NCBI GenBank assembly: GCA_944332715.1
Contig: CALVKN010000010.1
Span: 1-38,563 of the forward strand
Length of the DNA: 38,563 nucleotides
Source of the DNA: an uncultured Bacilli bacterium
Lineage (GTDB): Bacteria; Bacillota_I; Bacilli_A; RF39; UBA660
Reading direction: 5' to 3'
The notes beneath the pieces were generated by a model. That model ran no database searches and was not told where the DNA came from. It was given only the letters and a program-made list of their open reading frames with translations. Of this stretch, positions 27,208-35,340 are shown piece by piece (within the stretch, counting starts at the first letter, position 1; every line of letters starts with the position of its first letter). Both the position numbers and the translations under genes were made by a program.

Positions 27208-27800
27208 CAAATTTTTGCTTTAAAACAGAAAAAACCTTTGCTTTTTCCTACCACTTCAACATTATAGCATGTCTCAAGTAATTTTTTTGTCGATTTAGCG
27301 CCCTGATCTTTATGAATTATACACCAAAGTTCGCCATTAACTGACAAATGCTCTTTTGCTTCTAGTAGAATTTTGTTAACCACTTCCTTACCAGCCCGTA
27401 TCGGCGGATTAGTAATTATATAATCATACTTATTTTTTACACTATCATAGCAATCACTATAGAATGTATTGCATCTAACTTTATTTAATTTTATATTTCG
27501 TTCGCACAAATGTAGTGCTCGTTTATTAACATCTATTAAATCTACCTCAGCAGCAGTAATCTTATTTATAGTTATACCAATAAAACCATAACCACAGCCG
27601 ACATCTAAAACCTTAGAACCATTTAGCACAGGATGAGTATTTAAAAATGAAGTTACTAAAAAAGATGACGCATAATCAATTTTATTTTTGGCAAATACCC
27701 CATTATCGCTTAAAAATGTGAAAGAAGTATTAGCAAATGTGTATGGCAACTTTCTTATTTCGCTTTTTAAATCTGGATTGTTTGTAAAATAGTGTTCCAA
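27204..27800 (-). CDS. ybxB: YbxB/RsmC-like class I SAM methyltransferase
   Basis: RsmC-type enzymes methylate N2 of G1207 of 16S rRNA in the 30S subunit. This protein of about 198 residues has FTFLSDNGVFAKNKID, the SAM loop VLDVGCGYGFIGI, the acidic VDLIDVNKRAL and the catalytic NPPIRAGK. The B. subtilis gene ybxB sits between rplL and rpoB, and this gene also directly precedes rpoB. The frame is open to ATG 27839, but AAAGGGG lies 8 bases before TTG 27800, and a start there (LEHYFTNN) matches the usual N-terminus and the promoter position. It is the only gene here that ends in TGA. Confidence 0.9.
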   Translation of the reverse strand: MEHYFTNNPDLKSEIRKLPYTFANTSFTFLSDNGVFAKNKIDYASSFLVTSFLNTHPVLNGSKVLDVGCGYGFIGITINKITAAEVDLIDVNKRALHLCERNIKLNKVRCNTFYSDCYDSVKNKYDYIITNPPIRAGKEVVNKILLEAKEHLSVNGELWCIIHKDQGAKSTKKLLETCYNVEVVGKSKGFFCFKAKIC

Positions 27801-27830
27801 AGGCAGTTCCCCTTTTCTCGATATGCAATT

Positions 27831-27860
27831 ATTATACAATAAAAAAAGGCACTACGTCAA
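27831..27860 (-). promoter_or_regulatory. Promoter for the ybxB-like gene, inside the upstream terminator
   Basis: The minus strand has TTGACG (27855-27860), an 18-bp spacer and TATAAT (27831-27836). The -35 is in the loop of the terminator hairpin and the spacer covers its 3' arm. The start near 27824 supports the TTG start at 27800. Confidence 0.7.
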
Positions 27861-27867
27861 TGCCTTT
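27841..27867 (-). terminator. Terminator of the second prepilin-like operon
   Basis: The stem AAAGGCA / TGCCTTT with a 9-nt loop is followed by a T-run on the minus strand. Confidence 0.87.
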
Positions 27868-27937
27868 AGTTATTTTTTACTCAATTATCTGTACTAAATT
27901 TTCCATTATTCAAAATTACAGTACAACAATTTTTTTA

Positions 27938-28540
27938 TTATTCTACATCATCATCTAAGTCACTAAGGCAATAAATATAATTCATTCCTAAATGCCACTT
28001 ATCATTTTCCTTATAAGCATAAGCATAGCCATCTGCTATTTTTATGACCATTTCATCATCTGTAACACTTGTAATAGATATGTCTTCAGCATCATAATTT
28101 TGAAATTCTTGACATATATTATTAGCTTTTGCAACATATAAATTGCCATTACTTTCAAAATATTTATGTCCTGCTTTTAAATTATCAAAATAAGAACTAA
28201 ATTTACCTTTAATAAAAGTATTTTCTATTAAATTGCTCATATCTTCAAGGGAATTAATGGATTCTAATAATCCATCATTAATATAGTAATAATTTACATT
28301 CTCAACAGTAATATATCCGCTTTCAGTTTTAATATCACCACTAACTAAATAACTATATATATAATTATTTTTTATTAATTCTTTTGCTATTTCTAACTCT
28401 GAATTTTGAGGCGAATCTGTATCATTTGGTTTTATATCTTTTTTTACAAAAATATTTATCAATAATATTATTAATATAATTAATACTATAATTATTATAA
28501 TTATAAGTAATTTTTTCCAATTTTTTTTAATAAATTTCAT
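27938..28540 (-). CDS. Small membrane-anchored extracytoplasmic protein
   Basis: This 200-residue protein has basic residues, then a very hydrophobic Ile-rich span (about 11-31), and an Asp/Tyr-rich outer domain with the segment INDGLLESINSLEDMSNL and two cysteines. It is anchored by its N-terminus with the rest outside. I do not recognise the family. AAAGGA lies about 8 bases before the ATG, which is 20 bases after the stop of the second giant prepilin-like gene, so the two form an operon. By analogy with minor-pilin partners it may help display that protein, but this is only inference from position. Confidence 0.8.
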   Translation of the reverse strand: MKFIKKNWKKLLIIIIIIVLIILIILLINIFVKKDIKPNDTDSPQNSELEIAKELIKNNYIYSYLVSGDIKTESGYITVENVNYYYINDGLLESINSLEDMSNLIENTFIKGKFSSYFDNLKAGHKYFESNGNLYVAKANNICQEFQNYDAEDISITSVTDDEMVIKIADGYAYAYKENDKWHLGMNYIYCLSDLDDDVE

Positions 28541-28560
28541 ATTATCTATCCTTTACATAA

Positions 28561-30939
28561 CTACAATACAACATAATAAATAATTGATATATTATATCTC
28601 CAATATGAATAACTTACAGGGCAACTATATGAGCAGTCTGTACCACTGGAATTTATATATCCTGTATTACAATAGTAGCAATAGCCATTTCTTTCTACAT
28701 CACCATAATCGCATGTATATTCATAATCTTCTGAAACGCAATCGGCATCAAAATTTCCTTCCCATCTACATTTAGCATAGCAATGTCCATAGCCAGATCT
28801 ATCACTAGTACATCTATTGCCTTGAATATTTTCCCAAGGACAGTCATAACCAGTACTATTAACTCTATAATATCCAGGTCCACATACATCACTTGTTGAT
28901 GGACTACCACCATCAAACCAACAATCATACGTTTTACTTGGACCGCAGTGACATGTATAAGGATAATTATCTCCTGGAAAATAATCTGTTGTTGGGCCAT
29001 CTGCTACACAACGATCTCCGCTAAGGCTTCCATATGGACAACGATACCTAGAACAATAATATTCTCTGTCGGCCCTATAACTATTTGGAAATGCATGACA
29101 TGTATCTGTTCTTGTTCCAGAATATGTTCTACCATTTCGCAAATTATAATAAATATAATTACCATTATAACTAACGCTAATACTACCCGTATCTGTGCTA
29201 TAATTTTTTATTCCTTTTACTGCAGATGTTGCATTAAAAGATCCTGATTGATTTTGAATATTTTCACTATATAAAGTGTTACTATATGGCATTTCTACTA
29301 CAACATTAGTTACTCTTATAGCATCACTACAATCTACATTTCCTGCAGCATCTAAGACACAGAATTTATAATATCCATTAGAGGTTGCTGTATAAGATGT
29401 ATTAAATGTTGTTGTTCTTGGTGTTGACATTAAATTCCAATTACTAGCATTAGCACTAGGGGTACTTGGAGAATTATTTTTACTATAAACAAATTGATAC
29501 CCTACTAATCCTGATTTCGAATCACTAGCAGTTGCTTCTAATTTAAAATTCAATCCATATCCGCTATCAATAAACTCGTTTGTAGTACCAATTTCTTGAG
29601 TTAAAGTTATGTTACCATCAATTTCTCTATCTATATTATCAACTAATACTGGATTATCAGTGCAAACTTCGTTATTAAGAGCATCTTTTCCACAAATATA
29701 GTAATAACCATTTTGGGTCACTCCACTTCTTGTATCAGTCACAGTAATTTCTTCTTTAGTTGGACTAGGATTTACATTTTTCCAATTATTAGTATAAGTA
29801 ACATCTTCTTCATCTTCGAAAGGACCAACAAATTGATAAGCAACTAAACCAGACTTGATGTCTTGAACACTTCCTGATAAGGTTCCACTTCTTGTATATC
29901 TTGTAAGGCCATTATTTAAATATCCTCTAAAATCATCAGGAGTAAATTTTATACTAAATTCATCTATTCCTGCATCAACTAAGTTATTATCAATTACATA
30001 ATCGCTATTACTTACATTACCAGCATTATCTTTAACACATACTAAGTTTTCATCTTCTGCTAGTAATATTTTTACTTGATTATTAGCATTTACTTCTTGG
30101 TATGTTAAATCTTCGGTACATGTATCAGCTTTGCCCGCAAAAACTCCTGCAACACCTGAACCTGAAAAGTCACTACCAGTAATTGTTGCATATTTTTTTT
30201 GAGCCCAACCACTTACAGTCTCACTTTCATCTAAGATGGCATTAACCACTACTGGGGATTGTAAATCGATCTTTATTTCTTTATTTGCTTCACTTATTTC
30301 GTTTGGACTAAATGTTACTCTAACACTATAATTTCCTTGAAAAATCATATTGGTATTAGTAGTTATAAAGTAATCAGCGCTATAACTTCCATCACTACTT
30401 TGCCATGCATATGTATATTCATCACTTTTTATACTTTCTTCTTTTTCACTATTACGTATTTTTACTCCCAAGGTAATATTTTCATTTAACCAATTGTCCC
30501 CTAATTCAACACATTCGCTATGATCTGCATTATATCTACAAATTACTAAGTCAGCATTTTTTTCATAAACATTACATGTTCCATCAGTCTTTCCAATATC
30601 TTCTCCGAATGTTGATACGTATTCTCCATTTTCAAAAACAGAACTAATTAAGTGACAATTAAGACTTTCATTATTGACTGGATTATAAATGTCTGTTTCA
30701 TCATCTGGAAGAACATAACCTTCTGTAATTAATTTTTCAACTGTTACAGTCATTATTCCAGTATCTTCCGCATAATTGGCTGCTTCAGTTTCAAGTAAAT
30801 TGACAACATTTTCATAGCTTTGTTCTAAGACATTATCACGAACATTAAGTATTGTTACTGTTGCAAGACCGACCAGCAAACTCAATATTGCAATAACTGC
30901 TAATAATTCTGTTAATGTAAATCCTTTTTTTCTTATCAC
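28561..30939 (-). CDS. Giant prepilin-like surface protein with Cys-rich C-terminus
   Basis: The N-terminus is a short prepilin leader, MIRKKG, with cleavage before Phe7, then FTLTELLAVIAILSLLVG with Glu11 as the +5 residue. It shares LPDDETDIYNPVNNESLNC at about residues 76-94 with the protein at 9654-11834, so the two are paralogues. Several Ig-like beta domains with DNAGN and DAAGN motifs follow. The last 180 residues are very Cys-rich and contain related units: CPYGSLSGDRC, CPWENIQGNRC and CDYGDVERNGYC. It lacks the paralogue's NPY-type ending and finishes YYVVL, so the tail was replaced or altered. The start is GTG 30939 with AAGGGA 5 bases upstream. Size 792 residues. Processing would need a prepilin peptidase encoded elsewhere. 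Confidence 0.88.
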   Translation of the reverse strand: MIRKKGFTLTELLAVIAILSLLVGLATVTILNVRDNVLEQSYENVVNLLETEAANYAEDTGIMTVTVEKLITEGYVLPDDETDIYNPVNNESLNCHLISSVFENGEYVSTFGEDIGKTDGTCNVYEKNADLVICRYNADHSECVELGDNWLNENITLGVKIRNSEKEESIKSDEYTYAWQSSDGSYSADYFITTNTNMIFQGNYSVRVTFSPNEISEANKEIKIDLQSPVVVNAILDESETVSGWAQKKYATITGSDFSGSGVAGVFAGKADTCTEDLTYQEVNANNQVKILLAEDENLVCVKDNAGNVSNSDYVIDNNLVDAGIDEFSIKFTPDDFRGYLNNGLTRYTRSGTLSGSVQDIKSGLVAYQFVGPFEDEEDVTYTNNWKNVNPSPTKEEITVTDTRSGVTQNGYYYICGKDALNNEVCTDNPVLVDNIDREIDGNITLTQEIGTTNEFIDSGYGLNFKLEATASDSKSGLVGYQFVYSKNNSPSTPSANASNWNLMSTPRTTTFNTSYTATSNGYYKFCVLDAAGNVDCSDAIRVTNVVVEMPYSNTLYSENIQNQSGSFNATSAVKGIKNYSTDTGSISVSYNGNYIYYNLRNGRTYSGTRTDTCHAFPNSYRADREYYCSRYRCPYGSLSGDRCVADGPTTDYFPGDNYPYTCHCGPSKTYDCWFDGGSPSTSDVCGPGYYRVNSTGYDCPWENIQGNRCTSDRSGYGHCYAKCRWEGNFDADCVSEDYEYTCDYGDVERNGYCYYCNTGYINSSGTDCSYSCPVSYSYWRYNISIIYYVVL

Positions 30940-30968
30940 GATTATCCCTTACCTTATTTTATATATTA

Positions 30969-30997
30969 AGTATAATATAATTTTACAAATTAAGCAA
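30969..30997 (-). promoter_or_regulatory. Promoter for the second prepilin-like operon
   Basis: The minus strand has TTGCTT (30992-30997), a 17-bp spacer and TATACT (30969-30974), about 30 bases before the GTG. There is no long leader here, unlike the paralogue. Confidence 0.68.
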
Positions 30998-31021
30998 TAT
31001 ATCAAATTTATTTTTAAACAC

Positions 31022-31050
31022 AAAAAAATCCTTATTCAAAACAAGAATTT
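31022..31050 (-). terminator. Intrinsic terminator of the 32099 gene
   Basis: An 8-bp stem (AAATTCTT / AAGGATTT, one U-G pair) with a 9-nt loop is followed by a T-run on the minus strand. Confidence 0.75.
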
Positions 31051-31055
31051 TTTTA

Positions 31056-32099
31056 TTAATCACATAAATCAATAGTTAAATCAAAACTTTTATTAGCAAT
31101 TATTTTTTTATCATTTTCACAAACCATTACATTAAATTTTTCCAGTTCATAAAACTTGGCTTGTAGGGTTTCTTCATCATCATACATATTAGTAGCACTT
31201 GTATCTCCAATGATGGTATCTAAAGTAAATCTTGAATCAGTAATTAGATAACTTAATTCATAAATATCATTATTTGTATATTTAACAGTTAAGGAACTGA
31301 TGCCATATAAATAATAATTTTGAGCACTTGCTAAACTTACTAATTCTTCATTATTGCTATTAACTATTTCATAACTATAATTATCATATATATTACTTGG
31401 TATAAGCATAGTATCAAGTAAATTTATAACTGTTACATTTCCTTCTTCAGTCAAATTAGCAACGCGACCTATTACGGTAATATTATCATAAATACGATAA
31501 TTACTTAAAGATTCATTAACATTTACTCTTACAACGTAATTGGTATTAAAATTAACATAGCCATTTAAGGAACCATCAGTTGTGGTAAAACTGCTAAGTT
31601 CAATACTTTCTTCTCCAGAAATTTTACTAATCTTACCACTTAATTTAACAAACTTATTTTTATATTCATCATATGTTTTATTGGGTTCACTTAAGAATGT
31701 ATTTATATCTACCTCATCTAAATCTTCTTCTGCACAAACATAATCACTTAAATAACCATAATCTAAAGTGAGACTTCCATTACAATCAAATATACGATAG
31801 AAAAAACTATTATAAGTACTCATAGAATCACTACTTTTAATTTCATATACAAATAAAGGAATTCGCTTAAATTGATAAAACATAAATGTATCAACTGCAT
31901 AAGATAAACAAATTAAAATTAATGGAGTTATTATAATTAAGAATATATTACGTTTTTTAACAAATACTAAACTTAGAGTTATTAAAAATATACCTAAGGC
32001 AAGTATAATAAGTCTTAATATACTATAATTAGACAGACAAAAAGGAATAATGAGAAGAATGGCTCCCAAAATAATTAATATAATAGATCTTTTCTTCAT
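31056..32099 (-). CDS. Membrane protein with three N-terminal spans and an outer OB-like domain
   Basis: This 347-residue protein begins with three hydrophobic spans within about 75 residues (IILIILGAILLIIPFCL, LIILALGIFLITLSLVFV, IFLIIITPLILICLSYAV). The remainder is predicted to be outside. Within it, the stretch from about 150 to 215 (KFVKLSGKISKISGEE, then YDNITVIGRVANL) looks like an OB-type beta barrel of the tRNA_anti-like kind. The function is unknown. ATG 32099 is preferred because GGGA lies 9 bases upstream; ATG 32105 is possible with a 3-base gap. It sits between HU and the second prepilin operon with its own terminator. Confidence 0.8.
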   Translation of the reverse strand: MKKRSIILIILGAILLIIPFCLSNYSILRLIILALGIFLITLSLVFVKKRNIFLIIITPLILICLSYAVDTFMFYQFKRIPLFVYEIKSSDSMSTYNSFFYRIFDCNGSLTLDYGYLSDYVCAEEDLDEVDINTFLSEPNKTYDEYKNKFVKLSGKISKISGEESIELSSFTTTDGSLNGYVNFNTNYVVRVNVNESLSNYRIYDNITVIGRVANLTEEGNVTVINLLDTMLIPSNIYDNYSYEIVNSNNEELVSLASAQNYYLYGISSLTVKYTNNDIYELSYLITDSRFTLDTIIGDTSATNMYDDEETLQAKFYELEKFNVMVCENDKKIIANKSFDLTIDLCD

Positions 32100-32146
32100 A
32101 AGCATACTTCCCTTCTTTATTTATATTATATCCTAAAAGCCGAATA

Positions 32147-32173
32147 AAAAAAAGTTGATTTGCACCAACTTTT
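32147..32173 (-). terminator. Intrinsic terminator of the HU gene
   Basis: The stem AAAAGTTG / CAACTTTT on the minus strand is followed by a T-run. Confidence 0.88.
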
Positions 32174-32198
32174 CATTTTTTTAACTAATTTTTTTCAA

Positions 32199-32471
32199 TT
32201 AATTTAAAGCGTCTTTTAATTTGCTTCCAGCTTTGAATGAAGCAACTGTCTTAGCAGGAATTTTAATAGCTTCTTTTGTTAATGGATTGATTCCTTCACG
32301 AGCAGCTCTTTTCTTAGCTGAGAATGTTCCAAATCCAACTAGAGAAACTTTTCCTTCCTTCTTAAGGCCTGCAGTAATACCAGCAAGTGTTGCATCAAGT
32401 GCTCTTGCAGCATCAGCTTTAGTAAGTCCTGCTTCCTTTGCGATTAATTCAACTAATTCAACTTTAGACAT
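32199..32471 (-). CDS. hup: DNA-binding protein HU
   Basis: HU is a small histone-like dimer that bends DNA and organises the nucleoid. The 90-residue protein has the usual size and sequence: MSKVELVELIAKEAGLTK, the core VGFGTFSAKKRAAREGINP, and the DNA-binding arm with Pro in EAIKIPAKTVASFKAG. ATG 32471 is chosen because GGGAGG lies 7-8 bases upstream. The open frame reaches 32537 but would add 22 unrelated residues. spoIVA lies just upstream on the same strand, as in B. subtilis (spoIVA-hbs), although a terminator separates them here. Confidence 0.98.
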   Translation of the reverse strand: MSKVELVELIAKEAGLTKADAARALDATLAGITAGLKKEGKVSLVGFGTFSAKKRAAREGINPLTKEAIKIPAKTVASFKAGSKLKDALN

Positions 32472-32508
32472 GTTTTTACCTCCCATACATTCTAAATTTT
32501 TTGTAAAG

Positions 32509-32537
32509 ATATTATCCTTACATATTAAGATTATCAA
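32509..32537 (-). promoter_or_regulatory. HU promoter
   Basis: The minus strand has TTGATA (32532-32537), a 17-bp spacer and TAATAT (32509-32514), about 37 bases before the HU ATG. A weaker overlapping pair, TTGATT/TAATCT, lies a little upstream. Confidence 0.62.
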
Positions 32538-32638
32538 AAAACATTTCTAAAATCAACAAAATTTCGCAATTTTGCCTTAAAATTGATATTTTTTTACTTA
32601 AAATTGAGAGATTATTTACTTTTTATTGACAAAATAAG

Positions 32639-32673
32639 ATAAAAATAGCCATTGCTAGATAACAATGGCTATT
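32639..32673 (-). terminator. Terminator of spoIVA
   Basis: An 11-bp stem (arms 32644-32654 and 32663-32673) with an 8-nt loop is followed by TTTTTATCTT on the minus strand. The spoIVA stop codon is in the loop. Confidence 0.92.
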
Positions 32674-34133
32674 AAAGTATTAGATCCTTTATTAACAATT
32701 TTTGTTACGGTATCTTTTAGTTTATAACGAGTATTATCAGGCATCATGCTAAGTTTGGCTTGGATTCCTTCTTGAACAATGACCTCAAGGCTACGTCCAA
32801 AGATTTCACTTTTCCAAATACTTGATGCATCTGTTTCATAATCGCGCATTAAATGATTGATTAATTCTTTTGATTGTAATTCACTACCAATTATTGGTTC
32901 AAACGTCGATTCGACATCAACTTTTATCATGTGAATGCTAGATGCTATGGCTTTTAGTTTAACACCATAACGGTTACCTTGTTTTACTAACTCTGGTGTT
33001 TCTAGTTTCAATTCTTTTAGTGTTGGGTAAACAATACCATAACCAGTACTTTTTGCCATCTTGACAGCAGATCTTAAAGAGTCCATTTCTTCTTTAGTAT
33101 CACTATATGAAGCAAATATTTTTAAAAGTCCTGCTTTAGTAGTAACGGTATCACCCATTATTGATTTTAAAGTTTGTTCAAAGAGTTCATTGGTACTTTC
33201 CAAACTAATTGTAACAGTACCCGTTGCAGCATCTAATTCACTTATATAAGAGTTAGAAATATATTCTGAGTCATTGAAATGATTTAAAATGCTTTCGATA
33301 TCTTTAACTTTTTCAACGGATATGACACTCTCTTTAATTTTTTCCAAATAATGCATTTTTATTTCATGATTATTTGGAAGAACATGCACCCATTCAGGAA
33401 TTTGAACTTTGATGTCTAATACTGGAAACTCGTACAGTGCAGTTTTCAATATTTCCATTATTTCGACTTCATTCATAAGTTCAGCACTAATTGGCATAAC
33501 TGGTACTTCATAAGTATCACTTAAAGATCTGGCTAAGCTTTGTGTTTCAGTATTTGTTGGATGAACACTATTTAAAATTACAATGAAAGGTTTTCCAATA
33601 TTTTTAAGTTCTGTAATAACCTTTTCTTCGGCTTCAATATATGAATTTCTGGCAATTTCACCAAATGATCCATCAGTTGTAACAACAATACCAATTGTGG
33701 CATGATCTTTAATTACTTTTTCTGTACCTATTTCGGCCGCTTCCACAAAGGGGATAGCATCTTCAAACCACGGGCTTTTAACCATTCGTGGATTTCCTTC
33801 TTCATCGACAAAACCATTAGCCTCAGGTATAACGTATCCAACGCAATCTACAAGTTTGATGTTTGTTTCAAATTCACCAACGCGTATAGTTGCGCCATTA
33901 CTTGGAACAAATTTAGGTTCAGTAGTCATAATAGTTTTACCTTGAGCACTTTGAGGAATTTCATCTAAACAATGTTTCTTTTCATATTCATCAGTTATAT
34001 TAGGTACAACGAGATTCTCAATAAACCTTTTAATAAATGTTGATTTTCCTGTTCTAACTGCTCCGACGACACCTAAATAAATTTCACCATTGCCCCGTTT
34101 TGCGATTGAAGATATAATTTTTTCTTTTTCCAT
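32655..34133 (-). CDS. spoIVA: Stage IV sporulation protein A, coat-assembly ATPase
   Basis: SpoIVA is made in the mother cell, coats the forespore and polymerises with ATP hydrolysis as the base of the spore coat. This protein has 492 residues, the same length as the B. subtilis protein. The Walker A motif GAVRTGKSTFIKRF is at about 23-36, followed by the GTPase-like segments LVDCVGYVIPEANG and SPWFEDAIPFVEAAEIGT. The C-terminus ends NKGSNTLIAIVI, similar to the membrane-targeting end of known SpoIVA. A near-consensus sigma-E promoter lies upstream, and GGGTGG precedes the ATG closely. Together these indicate a functional sporulation programme rather than a relic. Confidence 0.97.
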   Translation of the reverse strand: MEKEKIISSIAKRGNGEIYLGVVGAVRTGKSTFIKRFIENLVVPNITDEYEKKHCLDEIPQSAQGKTIMTTEPKFVPSNGATIRVGEFETNIKLVDCVGYVIPEANGFVDEEGNPRMVKSPWFEDAIPFVEAAEIGTEKVIKDHATIGIVVTTDGSFGEIARNSYIEAEEKVITELKNIGKPFIVILNSVHPTNTETQSLARSLSDTYEVPVMPISAELMNEVEIMEILKTALYEFPVLDIKVQIPEWVHVLPNNHEIKMHYLEKIKESVISVEKVKDIESILNHFNDSEYISNSYISELDAATGTVTISLESTNELFEQTLKSIMGDTVTTKAGLLKIFASYSDTKEEMDSLRSAVKMAKSTGYGIVYPTLKELKLETPELVKQGNRYGVKLKAIASSIHMIKVDVESTFEPIIGSELQSKELINHLMRDYETDASSIWKSEIFGRSLEVIVQEGIQAKLSMMPDNTRYKLKDTVTKIVNKGSNTLIAIVI

Positions 34134-34163
34134 AACCCACCCATTCTTTCAAATTTCTACTTA

Positions 34164-34192
34164 ATGGTATGCGCTATAACTCAATAATATGA
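34164..34192 (-). promoter_or_regulatory. Sigma-E-type sporulation promoter of spoIVA
   Basis: The minus strand reads TCATATT (34186-34192), a 14-bp spacer and CATACCAT (34164-34171). The known sigma-E consensus is KMATATT, 14-15 bp, CATACAMT, so the -35 is perfect and the -10 has one mismatch. It ends about 30 bases before the spoIVA ATG. Confidence 0.8.
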
Positions 34193-34284
34193 TAAATATC
34201 AATAAAAAAAGAGTGTCGAGGAATGCAATAGCGAAAAATGTATTCTTTATTGTCCTCACGATCTTCACATTGTTTTCTTTTCAT
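34174..34284 (-). CDS. Possible 36-residue small protein, doubtful
   Basis: An open frame MKRKQCEDREDNKEYIFRY followed by 17 more residues begins at ATG 34284, with AAAGGAG (34295-34301) 10 bases upstream. It ends in TAG within the spoIVA promoter. It lies between the secreted protein gene at 34466 and spoIVA. The same DNA also contains AGAGTGT (minus strand of 34351-34357) and ACACTCT followed by T7 (34203-34216), which could close one RNA of about 150 nt or be the ends of a small decayed element. No homologue is recognised, so it may be a small gene, an RNA or chance. Confidence 0.3.
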   Translation of the reverse strand: MKRKQCEDREDNKEYIFRYCIPRHSFFIDIYHIIEL

Positions 34285-34465
34285 GGCTCAAAATCTCCTT
34301 TCTTTTATTATAAGATAACCTCATAATCTACAGCCAGCAACAATAATCTAACACTCTCCATGACAAAAAAATTGATAATGATTAATTAAATGACTTCAAA
34401 AAAATATATTTAAATTAGTTATTTTTCTTTTCAAAGATTTAATTAAAAGTGATATAAAACTAGAG
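34285..34465. other. Intergenic DNA without a recognisable gene
   Basis: Together with the doubtful small frame beside it, this makes up the roughly 330-base gap between spoIVA and the secreted protein gene. Apart from the ribosome-site-like AAAGGAG (34295-34301) and the GAGTGT/ACACTC repeat, I see only AT-rich DNA. The gene ending at 34466 has no clear terminator. Confidence 0.5.
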
Positions 34466-35287
34466 TTACAATGATATAGATACTCCAGTCATTCCATCAT
34501 AAAGGTTATGAACTGAAGATACAAAATTGACTACTCCACCTAAACCATTATGACTTATTGTGTAACTTTGTGATTGATCTAACGAAACATTAGTGACTGC
34601 ATGTTGGTAAGTTCCAAATGCTTCCGCATTGGATGAAGTTATTTTTACATCAGCACTTATATCTGTTTCAAAGTACGATGCTCCATTAACAAGGTTCATA
34701 GATATACCAAACCCATTATCAAATTTTCTGATGTTAGTACCATTCCAAGAGTAGTCCACGTAATCATATGAACCGTCTTTCCAGTAGGTTTGTGTACCAT
34801 CTTGGGTTCCATCAATAATGTAACCTCCATCGATACGCATTGCTGTTACATCAAATGATGTAGTTGCTGGTGTTACTAGCCACTGCGTATAAACCATTAC
34901 TCTGTGAACATCGCTGCTAGAATTAGCAGATGTGTCAATAATAGTAATTCTTTTGTAAGTTGTTTGGTGAGTTGCATCATAAGTGATTATACCACTATTG
35001 AAACTATCTTTAATTAATTCGGCAGTTTCTTCATCCACTTCTGTATGAACATAAGTGCCATTTAAAGTTTGAGTTGTTGCATAAGTTTTTGTATTAGTAG
35101 TTAAATTGCCATTAACTAACATGTCTTTTTGTTCTTCCGTCATAATATTTAATCTAGCTTCAGAGAATATTTCTCTTAGACTATCATAATCTTCATCACT
35201 AATTGCTTTAACATTATTTACATAACACAAAGTTACGATAATTATGAAAGCAGTTAATACTTTCATAATTTTCAATACTACTATCAT
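34466..35287 (-). CDS. Secreted protein of unknown function
   Basis: The protein has about 273 residues and starts with a typical signal peptide (KIMKVLTAFIIIVTLCYVNNVKA, cleavage probably after VKA). The mature part begins ISDEDYDSLREIFSEARLNIM, followed by a beta-rich, Thr/Asn-rich domain containing WLVTPATTSFDVTAMRIDGG. It has no membrane anchor, Cys pair or known catalytic motif that I can see. AAAGGAGGT touches ATG 35287, which is too close; TTG 35275 or ATG 35266 may be the real start. It has its own promoter directly after the regulator's terminator. I do not recognise the family. Confidence 0.75.
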   Translation of the reverse strand: MIVVLKIMKVLTAFIIIVTLCYVNNVKAISDEDYDSLREIFSEARLNIMTEEQKDMLVNGNLTTNTKTYATTQTLNGTYVHTEVDEETAELIKDSFNSGIITYDATHQTTYKRITIIDTSANSSSDVHRVMVYTQWLVTPATTSFDVTAMRIDGGYIIDGTQDGTQTYWKDGSYDYVDYSWNGTNIRKFDNGFGISMNLVNGASYFETDISADVKITSSNAEAFGTYQHAVTNVSLDQSQSYTISHNGLGGVVNFVSSVHNLYDGMTGVSISL

Positions 35288-35309
35288 ACCTCCTTTCCTA
35301 TCCACAAAC

Positions 35310-35339
35310 AGCATAGCAAATTTTGTTATATTTTGACAA
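35310..35339 (-). promoter_or_regulatory. Promoter for the secreted protein gene
   Basis: The minus strand has TTGTCA (35334-35339), an 18-bp spacer and TATGCT (35310-35315) preceded by TGC, an extended -10. It begins right after the T-tract of the upstream terminator. Confidence 0.62.
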
Positions 35340-35340
35340 T

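Noticed and set aside
28695-29247. Minus- and plus-strand frames of about 100 codons over the Cys-rich tail
   Set aside because: Both are alternative readings of repetitive Cys/Tyr codons; neither has a ribosome site or a recognisable product.
32472-32537. N-terminal extension of HU
   Set aside because: The extra 22 residues are unlike any HU, lie over the promoter, and the start at 32471 has a proper ribosome site and gives the standard 90-residue length.
32221-32550. Plus-strand frame of 109 codons opposite HU
   Set aside because: It is exactly antisense to a conserved gene, with no start signal; a codon-bias artefact.
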